This document shows positions 16,557 through 25,900 of a stretch of 47,579 bases of DNA, piece by piece. A program made the position numbers and the translations under genes. The notes beneath the pieces are model-generated. The model had not been told where the DNA came from. It saw only the letters and a program-made list of their open reading frames with translations, and did no database searches. Position 1 is the first letter of the stretch. Each line of letters starts with the position of its first letter. Origin of the DNA: Gammaproteobacteria bacterium (lineage in GTDB: Bacteria; Pseudomonadota; Gammaproteobacteria; Burkholderiales; Burkholderiaceae_C); contig JANYHL010000135.1 in the NCBI GenBank assembly GCA_025359085.1, forward strand, positions 1-47,579, in the 5' to 3' direction.

Positions 16557-17441
16557 ATGAAATGGGAAGGCAATCGGGAATCTGACAACGTCGAAGACCG
16601 CCGCAGCGGTGGCAGTGGTTTTGGCGGTGGTGGGCTGCTGGGCGGGCGCAGCATCGGCATTGGCACCATCGTGGTGGCGCTGGTGGGCGGTTGGGCTTTG
16701 GGCATCAACCCGCTCACTATCCTGAGCCTGTTGAGCGGCGGGGGCGCACCTTCGGCCCAGGTGCAGTCGCAGACGCCCGCACAAAAACCACCGGCCAATG
16801 ACCGCATGGCCTCCTTTGTGTCCACCGTGCTGGCCGATACCGAAGACGTCTGGACGGACCTGTTCGCCAAGAGCGGCAGCACCTATCAGAAACCCCGGCT
16901 GGTGCTGTTTCGCGGTGGCACGCCAACCGCCTGCGGTCAGGGGCAGGCGGCGATGGGGCCTTTTTACTGCCCCGGCGATCAAAAGGTGTACATCGATCTC
17001 GGCTTTTATGAAACGTTGCAAAACAAGCTGGGGGCGCCGGGTGATTTTGCCCAGGCCTACGTGATTGCCCACGAGGTCGGCCACCATGTGCAAAACCTGC
17101 TCGGCATCAGCGCCAGGATGGACCGGATGCGGGGGCGTGTCAGCACCGCCGACTACAACATCTTGAGCGTGAAGCTTGAGTTGCAGGCCGACTGCTTTGC
17201 GGGCGTCTGGGCCAACCATGCCCAGAGTACGCGCCAGATTCTGGAACAAGGCGACGTAGAAGAAGCCATGAACGCAGCGGCCAAAATTGGCGATGACGCC
17301 TTGCAGCGTTCCGGCGGTGGCGTCGTGGTGCCCGAAAGCTTTACCCACGGTACCAGCGCCCAGCGCCAGCGCTGGTTTGATACTGGTCTTAAAAACGGCA
17401 GCGTCAAGGCCTGCGATACCTTCAGCGCCCGAAATTTGTAG
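16557..17441 (+). CDS. YpfJ-family putative neutral zinc metallopeptidase
   Basis: A 294-residue protein of the YpfJ/zinc_peptidase family. A glycine-rich N terminus (GGSGFGGGGLLGGRS) precedes one membrane segment (about 41-63), followed by a periplasmic-type domain. The zinc motif HEVGHH is at residues 172-177 (HEXXH), and the downstream LQADCFAG segment carries the likely third-ligand region. CGQGQAAMGPFYCPGDQKVYID is typical of the family, whose physiological substrate is not known. Its start lies 328 bases beyond that of selD, read in the opposite direction. Family assignment is firm; peptidase activity is inferred from the motif. Confidence 0.88.
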   Translation: MKWEGNRESDNVEDRRSGGSGFGGGGLLGGRSIGIGTIVVALVGGWALGINPLTILSLLSGGGAPSAQVQSQTPAQKPPANDRMASFVSTVLADTEDVWTDLFAKSGSTYQKPRLVLFRGGTPTACGQGQAAMGPFYCPGDQKVYIDLGFYETLQNKLGAPGDFAQAYVIAHEVGHHVQNLLGISARMDRMRGRVSTADYNILSVKLELQADCFAGVWANHAQSTRQILEQGDVEEAMNAAAKIGDDALQRSGGGVVVPESFTHGTSAQRQRWFDTGLKNGSVKACDTFSARNL

Positions 17442-17463
17442 GCCCTGCCCGACCCTCGCTCTC

Positions 17464-17847
17464 CTACAAAAAACCCCAGGACGGCGAGTGCGTCAAAGCC
17501 ACGCCGACGATGTAGCCTACGCTGAGCAGCGCCGCCCCAAAGTACGGCAAGCGCTGGCCCGGCGGCGTGTTCTTGTCCAGCGCCCGGGTGCCCAGCAGGA
17601 TGTAGGCCAACAACGCCAGCACCTTGGCCGTGAGCCAGCCATTGACAAACGGGTATTGTCCGATGCGCCAGGCCAGCCAGAGCGCAGAAGCCAGCAGTAC
17701 GGTGTCGATCAGGTGTATCACCACCTCGAACAGCCGACCCTTGCGCCCGGCTTGTGCCCACAACGCCAATGCGCCGCGAAAAACAAACAGGCTGATGCTG
17801 AGTACGACACAACTGAGGTGCAGATATTTCACCGCCAAATAGTCCAT
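17464..17847 (-). CDS. SirB2-family membrane protein
   Basis: A 127-residue protein made almost entirely of four hydrophobic segments, starting MDYLAVKYLHLSCVVLSISLF and ending THSPSWGFL. It matches the SirB2 family, named from a Salmonella invasion-gene regulator but widespread as an uncharacterised membrane protein. It lies 30 bases downstream of nnrS on the same strand, so the two are probably one transcript under NsrR control. A conserved histidine in the first helix (YLHL) could bind a cofactor, but that is speculation. Confidence 0.8.
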   Translation of the reverse strand: MDYLAVKYLHLSCVVLSISLFVFRGALALWAQAGRKGRLFEVVIHLIDTVLLASALWLAWRIGQYPFVNGWLTAKVLALLAYILLGTRALDKNTPPGQRLPYFGAALLSVGYIVGVALTHSPSWGFL

Positions 17848-17877
17848 CTTGAGGCTCCCAAGCCGGTGCGATGCGAC

Positions 17878-19083
17878 TCAACCGTCCTTGCCATCCAGCC
17901 GGGTGCTCATCAGCCAAGGGGTGTAAATCCACAGGTAAATCAAAAATGCGGCACTCCACAGCGTGGCGGTGGCTATCAGCGCCGCGGTGTAGAGCGCGGG
18001 CGTCAGTATTGGCAAGAAGACCCGCAGCAGGGCAGCCGTCATGACCAGCGCGTAGGCCAGCACTTCGGGGCCTGACACTGCCAACAGTCTGCCCGTGTGA
18101 CCGCGCGCCGTGCGCGTGATCATGCCGATGATGAGACCGCCGGTGGCACCCACGGCCAGCGCATGCACACCCGCCGACACCGGCACCCAGCCCAGCTGGG
18201 CCAACGCCAACAGCGCCAGGCCGACCGGAATCCAGGCATAGGCGGCATGCAAAATCCACAGAATCGGCCGCTTGAGCGTGACACCCGGGCGCCAGGCCAG
18301 CAGGCGCTTGGTGTGCAAGCCACTGGCCAAGCCCAGCACGATCAGACCGGCCACGCTGGGCGGCGCCAACACCCAGAGCGCCAGACCCAGCGCCGTGACG
18401 CCCAGTGTGACCCGCTCCAGCCACACCGGGGCCACCAATTTGAGGTTCGGGGTGACCGTCATCGTGAAAAACGGAATAACGCGCCCGGCCATCACACATT
18501 CAATCATGATGATCAGGGCCAAACCAGCATACAGCGGTGTCATCGCCGAAACGTCGAGCCAGCCCAGCACGGCCAGGTGGAAGGCCAGGTTGGCGCCGGC
18601 CAGCAGCGCCAGAATCAACGCAATTGGCAAGTTGCGGTAATTGCGGGCGCGCAACAGCAGCGTGACAAGAATGACGGCCACGATCGGCAACAGCGCCAGG
18701 TCCAGCACGGCATAAACCGCATAGGGCCCGGTTACTGAGGCCACACGCGCGCCCAGCCATAGCAATGCCAGCGCCGCCAGCGAGGCGCCGCGCGGCGTGG
18801 CCAAGCCGGTCCAGGCTTTGCCCGCCGTCATCAAAAAGCCCACGATGATGGCCACCGCAAAACCAAACAACATCTCATGCGCGTGCCACAGCAGGCCCGG
18901 AACAGCCGGGCTCAGCGGCCAACCACCCAAAAACATGGCCACCCACAGCGGCACGATCAGCGCTGCAAGCAGCGCACCCCCGACATAAAAGGGCCGAAAG
19001 CCCAAGCGCAAAAAAGGCATGCCAGGAAGCCGCTGGACAGTGGCTTTGGCTTCCGAAAAGATAGGCAGGGGGCTTGGCTTCAT
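17878..19083 (-). CDS. nnrS: NnrS family haem-copper membrane protein
   Basis: A 401-residue polytopic membrane protein with about twelve hydrophobic segments. The family motifs FLRLGFRPFYVGGAL, PGLLWHAHEMLFGFA and the histidine- and arginine-containing loop MITRTARGHTGRLL are present. NnrS proteins bind haem and copper and help cells cope with nitric oxide; the precise chemistry is unsettled. The gene is divergent from nsrR with a 105-base gap that carries a candidate NsrR box, so it should be induced by nitric oxide. sirB2 follows in the same direction. Identification is secure. Confidence 0.92.
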   Translation of the reverse strand: MKPSPLPIFSEAKATVQRLPGMPFLRLGFRPFYVGGALLAALIVPLWVAMFLGGWPLSPAVPGLLWHAHEMLFGFAVAIIVGFLMTAGKAWTGLATPRGASLAALALLWLGARVASVTGPYAVYAVLDLALLPIVAVILVTLLLRARNYRNLPIALILALLAGANLAFHLAVLGWLDVSAMTPLYAGLALIIMIECVMAGRVIPFFTMTVTPNLKLVAPVWLERVTLGVTALGLALWVLAPPSVAGLIVLGLASGLHTKRLLAWRPGVTLKRPILWILHAAYAWIPVGLALLALAQLGWVPVSAGVHALAVGATGGLIIGMITRTARGHTGRLLAVSGPEVLAYALVMTAALLRVFLPILTPALYTAALIATATLWSAAFLIYLWIYTPWLMSTRLDGKDG

Positions 19084-19116
19084 GGTGAAAGGATGGCGAT
19101 TACGCCAACTATTTAA

Positions 19117-19139
19117 AAACTGTATTTTATATGCATCTT
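19117..19139. promoter_or_regulatory. Candidate NsrR-binding site
   Basis: On the minus strand it reads AAGATGCATATAAAATACAG then TTT, close to the known NsrR consensus of two AAGATGCAT-type half-sites around an AT-rich centre. Seven of eleven position pairs are symmetric. It lies between the nnrS start (19083) and the nsrR start (19189), so it can control both. Confidence 0.75.
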
Positions 19140-19188
19140 ATGACAAAGCGGGATAAAATATGCCAAGCACCCCATCTTGAAAGCGCTC

Positions 19189-19677
19189 ATGAGACTGACC
19201 GACTACACCGATTACACGTTACGGGTCTTGATGTTTTGCGCCCTCAACCCGGGACGCTCGGTCACCATTGCCGAATTGGCCGAAAGCCACGCGGTGTCCA
19301 AAAACCACTTGATGAAGGTCGTCAACGACCTCGCCCGCCAGGGGTTGGTGCAGACCACGCGCGGGCGCGGTGGCGGCTTGCGCCTGCTCAAACCAGCGGC
19401 GGATATCCGCATCGGCGACGTGGTTCGCCAGAGCGAGACCGACTTCCGGCTGGTCGAGTGCTTCGACCCCGGCCACAATACCTGCACCCTGACCGCCCAA
19501 TGCCAGTTGAAGCAGGTGTTCTGGACAGCACAGCAAAATTTTCTGGCCGAGTTGGACAAGGTAACCCTGGCGGATGTGACCCGCGCGAGGCCCGCCCGGC
19601 AACGCCCCGGCCAGGCCATGGGCGCCAGCCTCAAAGGTATCGCGATAACCGCGATTGAGCCTACTGTGCCCCGTTGA
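19189..19677 (+). CDS. nsrR: Nitric oxide-sensing repressor NsrR (Rrf2 family)
   Basis: A 162-residue Rrf2-family regulator. It starts MRLTDYTDYTLRVLMFCAL as NsrR proteins do and has a winged helix with SKNHLMKVVNDLARQGLV and the wing GRGGGLRL. Three cysteines in ECFDPGHNTCTLTAQCQL (spacing C-X7-C-X5-C) bind the iron-sulfur cluster that nitric oxide destroys. When the cluster is lost the repressor leaves DNA. I start at the ATG at 19189; an in-frame TTG at 19177 adds only four residues. The gene faces nnrS across a candidate NsrR box, so autoregulation is likely. The final 25 residues are variable. Confidence 0.93.
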   Translation: MRLTDYTDYTLRVLMFCALNPGRSVTIAELAESHAVSKNHLMKVVNDLARQGLVQTTRGRGGGLRLLKPAADIRIGDVVRQSETDFRLVECFDPGHNTCTLTAQCQLKQVFWTAQQNFLAELDKVTLADVTRARPARQRPGQAMGASLKGIAITAIEPTVPR

Positions 19678-19696
19678 ATCGACAGAAATTAATACT

Positions 19697-19752
19697 TAAT
19701 CAGGCTGTAGCCCTTGTCGAATAATCGTATACCGCTATTATTTTTGAAGCAA
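19697..19752 (-). repeat. Dispersed repeat B, copy 4
   Basis: Minus strand AATAGCGGTATACGATTATT followed by CGACAAGGGCTACAGCC. Diverged from copies 1 and 2 but with the same order of blocks. It lies between nsrR and the glucan synthase gene. Confidence 0.6.
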
Positions 19753-19834
19753 AATTTGCCTTTCAGCAAAGTTCGAAACACAGCGTTGCTGACTGCCAAC
19801 TCTTATGGCTCCGCGACCGCGCCGAATGCTGAAA

Positions 19835-19935
19835 CCGTTCGCCCTGAGCTTGGACTGTCCTGAGCTTGGCCTGTCCTGAGCTTGTCGAAGGGTCGAAGGG
19901 TCGAAGGGGTGGTTCGACAAGCTCACCACGAACGG
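19835..19935. repeat. Dispersed palindromic repeat A, copy 3, with internal tandem expansion
   Basis: Begins CCGTTCGCCCTGAGCTTGGA and ends in the inverted arm GGTTCGACAAGCTCACCACG followed by AACGG. Between the arms, CTGTCCTGAGCTTG occurs twice and GGGTCGAA-type units occur about three times. It lies just past the stop codon of the glucan synthase gene, between two convergent genes. Confidence 0.85.
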
Positions 19936-19939
19936 TATT

Positions 19940-22900
19940 TCACGTTATCGGTGACGCCAGTTCGTCTGGCAGCAAGGGAATCACAAAACAGCTGTGCGGG
20001 GCCAGGCCGGTCCAGGGCAGCGGCTGACCGGGGTGCAGCAACTGTGCCACCAAGGGCGCGCACCAGGGCGCCGTCATTGCCAACGCTTCGCGGGCGCTGG
20101 CCCGCAGCAGAATGAAACGCATGCTGCGGTCATCGCGTACCAGCGTCAGCTCGGCCTGCTGCCAATCTGCAGGCAGGCAAGGTGTGAAAACCAAATCCTG
20201 CGCCCCTTGCTGCAAACCAAAGATCGACTCGATGGCGGCGCGGTGCAGCCAGGCCGCAGCCCCCGTGTACCAGCTCCAGCCGCCACGCCCGACATAAGGT
20301 GCTTGGCTGTACACGTCCCCGGCCACCACATAAGGTTCAATGCCATAGACCGGTCCCCGCACCGGGTGGCTGGCGCGGTGGGCCGGACTGAGGTAGGTGA
20401 AGTAACGGTAAGGGGTGTCAAAGCCCTCGGGGGCGTCCGGTTGACTTTTTGCGAGTTCAGCTTGGGCCATCAAGGCCCAGGCGCCAGCGTGCGAATACTG
20501 GCCGCCGTTTTCGCGCACGCCCGGCGGGTAAGCCTGAATATAGCCCGCACTCGGCACGGCGTGCACCAGCGGCGGGTCAAGCAGCTTGATCAAGCCGGCC
20601 TGCGGGTCCACCAGATGCGCCTCCAGCGCCGCCAGCGCCGGGCGCTGCAACTGCGGCGCTGCGGCCTTGGACAGCACCGCCCAGGCTTGGGCGATCAAGT
20701 CGATGCGGGCCTCGGGATTGGCCTGCGAACCGAGCGCCTGACCGTCGTCAAAAAAGGCGCGTTTGAACCATTGCCCATCCCAGGCGGTGCTATTCAAGGC
20801 CACCGCCCAGCCCCGCGCGGCATTCTCCCAGCGCAGCGCGCGCTCCTCGTCGCCCCGACTTCGCGCCAGCGGCGCGAAGTCGGCCACCAGCTGACACAAA
20901 AACCAGCCCAGCCAGACCGACTCACCGCGGCCTTCAATGCCGACACGGTTCATACCGTCGTTCCAGTCACCGCTGCCCATCAAGGGCAAGCCGTGCGTGC
21001 CCACCGCCAAGCTGCGGTCAATCGCGCGGGCACCATGCTGGTAAACCGACGCTGCCTCGCTGCTGACGTTGGGTGTGTAGTAAGCGTCCTCGGCGCCGGC
21101 AGGAATCGCAGCCCCTTCGAGAAAAGGGACTTGCTGATCCAGCAACGTGGCATCAGCGGTCGCGCGCAGGTAGTGCAGCGTCGCATGGGGCAGCCACAAC
21201 AGGTCATCAGAAAAATGGGTGCGCACGCCGGCCCCCAGCGGCGCGTGCCACCAGTGCTGCACATCGCCCTCAGGGAACTGGCGAGACGCTGCCAGCACGA
21301 TCTGCTGACGCAGCGTCTCGGGGCTCGCCCAGGCCAGCGCCATGGCGTCCTGCAACTGATCGCGAAAACCGGTGGCACCTCCGGCCTGGTAGAAACCGGC
21401 CTTGGCCCACAAACGGCACGCTACCGTCTGGTACAGCAGCCAGCGATTCACCATCGCGTCAAACAAGGGGTCCGGCGTCTTCACCGTGGTGGCACCCAGC
21501 AATTGATCCCACATGCTGCGCACCTGCGCCATCCGCTGTGCAGCAGGCAGCGCCGCGGCCAGGGTGGCGAGTTGCCGGGCTGCATCCGCGCTTTCGCCGT
21601 AACCCAGCAGAAACACCCGCTCCACCGATTGACCAGGACTCAACACGACACGCGTCGATAGCGCGGCGCAGGGGTCGAGCCCGTCGCCCTGGTTCATGCC
21701 GAAATAATCGGGCAGTACCAGACGGCCGCGCGCGTCGAACAGCTCGCGCCGATCGCAGGTCCAGTCCTCGGTTGCGTCGGGGGCACCAGCAAGACCCAAG
21801 AATGCCGTGCCGTCGCCAAACCCGGCTGATCGTTCGGGTTGCGTGCAAAGCAGTGCGGTGAGCTTTTGCTCTGGCAACCGCTGGCGGTACAGTGCGGTGC
21901 GCACGGTACCGCGATCTGATCGGTTGGCGCCCATCATCCACTCGGCGATGCCGACCACACGTAATTGCAGTGTCTGGTGGCCATGATTGACAATTTGCAG
22001 TTGCACTTGCTTGACGGACGTTTGTGCATCGACACACCATGACGCGCTCACCGCCACATCGCCGCGGCGATGGCTGATGCGGCTATAGCCCTGGCCATGC
22101 GAGACGTGGTACATCACGGCGTCGTCACCCCAAGCACTGGGCGCCACGCTCCAGACCTGCCGGGTTTTGAGGTCCTGCAACAAAAACCATTCCGCCGGCG
22201 GATCGGCCACCGGATCGTTCGACCAGGCGGTGAGCTGGTTCAGACGGCTGTTCATCGCCCAGGTGTAGCCACCACCCGCTTCCGACAGCTGGGCGCCAAA
22301 GGCAGGGTTGGCCAGCACATTGATCCAGGGTCGCAGCGGGCGCAGCCGGGCACTGACGTCGAACCGGAACTCGCCCGAGGCCGCGTCAAACTCACCGACC
22401 GATGCAGGCACTTCGGCCCGGGCCCCCGAGGCGACGGCGACGGCGAAAGTCGAGATGTCATGGCGTTGTTCGAAGGCTTGCTCATGCATCGCTACCCATT
22501 CCTGCACATGGCTGACCAGGGGACGACCGTCGGCGTGCAGACGCACGCGCGCGCAAGCTTGCAAGGTGCTCAGTTCGTCCCGCGAGAGCTCGTCAGCGCG
22601 AAGCAGGTAGAACCCGGTGGCGGCGGGGCCGGCTCGTGCAGATTTTTCACCACTGTCACTCACATAGCGCTCGCGCAGCAACGTGATCTCGCGCTGCAAC
22701 GCCATCAGATACGAGGCCGGTTCGGTGTTCACCACCACCAGGTCACAACCAATGCCACCCCAGGACCACAGACTTAACGCCTGGGTCAGCGAACGCAGCA
22801 ACGCCACACCTTGCGTCACAGCAGCCGACACCAGAAGGATCGGACGGTCCCCAGAGATACCGAAACGCCACAGCAGCCGCCGGTCACAGACGACCGTCGC

Positions 22901-25900
22901 CGTGCCGTCAAAGCCGACCGCTTCGGACTGCGCCCGTGTCAGGCTGAGCACCAGCGCCGTCGTCAGGGACTGGATCGCCACGAAGTTCTGGGCGCTGATG
23001 CGCAGGGCACGTAAGCGGATGCTGCTCAGCGTGGCCGACATCAGTGAGGCGCGTTCAACATGGCTTGGTTGCACATACTTGTCGATCACGGCGCGCAAGG
23101 TGCCGCCATTGTCAGAGGCCGCCGTGGCGAAGGTCAGGCGCGCCTTGCCGTGGGGTGCAATGCGAAGCTGCACGGCCAGGGCGCAGACGGGGTCGAGGCC
23201 GGTGTTGAGCTCGACCGCCGGATCGGACGACGCCTGGGGCAAGGCATCAAACGAAGCCAGCGCCTGACTCGCGCTCTGGTTGCGACCCAGCCAGCGTTGT
23301 CGGTCGGTCTGGACGCGCACGCTGCGCACTTGCGAGTCACTATCGGAAAGGAAGTGTGCGGCCTGCAAACCTTGTTCGGTGGGCAGGCGGGGCTTGCGCT
23401 CGAACAGCAGCGCCTGATGCTCAGCCTGCCATTCGGCGCGCACGAACAGGTTCGCGAACGCGGGGTGAGTTTCATCGGCGCGCGGGTCAGACAGGGTGAC
23501 GTCGAAGGCCGACATCAGTTCGATGTCGAGGCTGCGATCACTCAGGTTGCGCAGTTCAATCTGACGGAACTCGATGTCGTCCTCCGGGCTGACCCAGACC
23601 GTGGTGTGCGCCTGCAACTCGGGCCAGGTCGCATCGAAGCAAACGCGGTCGGCGTGGTAAACGCTGCGATAGTGGGCCGCCGGATCGGGTGCCGGGTGCT
23701 GCGTGATGGATACCGGCCGCTGTGACCCGGCGTCGCGCGCCGGATCGAGCCCGCGCAAGTAAAAGAAGCTGCCATACGCATCGCGCAGCGCATCGTCACG
23801 CCAGCGTGTAATACCGGTCTGCCCCCAACGGCTCCAACCGGCGCCGTTGGCCCGCAGCGACACGCTGTAGCGCCCGTTCGACAACACATGCGTGGGCTGC
23901 AGCGCCGTCGCGCCCGGCACAACGTCGCGCAGCAGCCCCGGCGCGCGCCTGCGCTCGAGCGGCTGCAGTGACGGACCCGAGGGCGGCGCATACAGCATCG
24001 ACACCTCTCGCGGCACGCGTTCGTGCAGCAGAGAGGCCACCGCTTCGACGTGGGCATTGGCCATGCCCCAGCGCTGCGCCGGGCCGCCCAGTAGCACATT
24101 GGCCAACGCCACAATGCTCATGCCCTGGTGATGCGACATGAAGGTGCTCACCGGCGTGAACAGCTCGCCACCCGCCTGCCGCGCGGGAGAAAAGTCAAGG
24201 GCCTCAATAAAACCATAGCGCGCACGAGCCGCCAGCTTTTCCAGCGCCGCAAAGTTGGCACAGGCACCGTGGGGAGCAATTTGCGCTGCCAGGGCAGTGG
24301 CATAAGGCGCGATCACCAACTCGTCAATCGGCGTACGCCGCAGCGCTAGCCGCGGCACCCCTTGTGGCGCGTACTGGTAGGCCAGCGTGTAGTCGCTACC
24401 GGCATAAGCAGATTCCGATATGCCCCAGGGCAGGTTTTGCGCCTGCGCGAAATCAATTTGCTCGCGAAGCGCTGCATGGCTGGCCTGACACAACACGCTG
24501 CCATGCGGCTCATCGAGCACCAGGCGGGGCATCAGGTATTCAAACATCGAACCCGACCACGAACGCAAGCCCGCCTCCGCACCGACGGCGTAGAACAGCC
24601 GTCCCAGGGAAGCCCAATGGTTTACAGGCACATCGCCCTTGGCGATAGCAAGCAGGCTGGTCAGCCGCGACTCCGACGCCAGCAAGTCATAGAAAGCGGC
24701 ATCAAGCTCCTGCTCCGCGACCCGGTAACCGATGTGGAGCAGATGCCGTTTGCAGTGGTACAGAAACTTGAAGTCGGCTTCCCCTGCCAGGCGCTCGCAG
24801 GCGACAGCCAGCGCCTGCAAGCGCCTAGTCGCCTCAGAGCCGCCTTGTGAGGCCAATGCCTGCGCGTCGAGCGCTGCTGAGCGTAGGGTGGCACGGTGAT
24901 CAGCCAGACACCACCTCAACTCGGCGCGCATCGCGGGCGTCTGCGTGGACCGCAAGGCCAGCAGCGGCGCGAGTCGTTGCCTCGAAGCTTCAAGGGCACG
25001 TTGCGTCGCGCCACTGTCATGCGGTGCGCCCGCCAGCTCCAGGCAGGCCTGGGCCACCGCGAGCAAATGGCCGCTGAGGTTGCCGCTGTCCACGCTCGAC
25101 ACATACATCGGCAGTAGTGGCGAGCAGGTTTGCGTGTCGTACCAGTTTAGAAAATGGCCGCGATGACGCTGCAACGTCGCCAGTGTCGCCAGCGTCGCCT
25201 CCATCCTGGTAAGCAGCTCCTGTGTGCCGATCCAGCCGAACTGCCGGGCACACGCCACGCTCAGCAGGTACAAACCGATGTTGGTGGGTGAGGTGCGGTG
25301 CGCCACCATGTCATGCGGCATGGTCTGCAAATTGTCGGGCGGCAGGTGGTTGTCCTCGGCGCCGACGCAGCGCTCAAAAAAGCGCCAGGTGTCGCGCGCG
25401 ATGCCTTGCAGATAAGCTTGATCCTGCAGCGGCAATGCCGCGTCCGCGCGGGGCGGGCGTGGACGACTAACCCACCAAATCCATACCGGTGACGCAGCCC
25501 ACAATAGGCAGAGCACCAGCGCCAATAGCGGGTGAGGTGCGGCAATGGCGAGCAGAACACCGAGCAGCAACAGGGCCACCACCGGCAGGCTCCAATGCGC
25601 CCGCACCAGCGATTTCAGATCGGTCTTTGCTTGCGCTTGGACGGTTGCGGCCGTGGTCCATTGCAACAGGTGGCGATGGCTGACGGTCATGCGGTAGAGC
25701 GCACGCACCAGAGCGTCCAGCGCCAGCAGCGCCTGCTGCAGCAACAACGCCAGATGCCACAAACCGCCCCACAGGGCGCGTGCCAGGTCCATGGCGGCCA
25801 AACGGTAAAAATGGCGTTTCGCCAGGTCGTCGCGGCTGGGCGCAAGGCCCGCCACCGCACCCAGCAATGGCCCGGCTGAAAACGCCGCCATCACCAGCGT

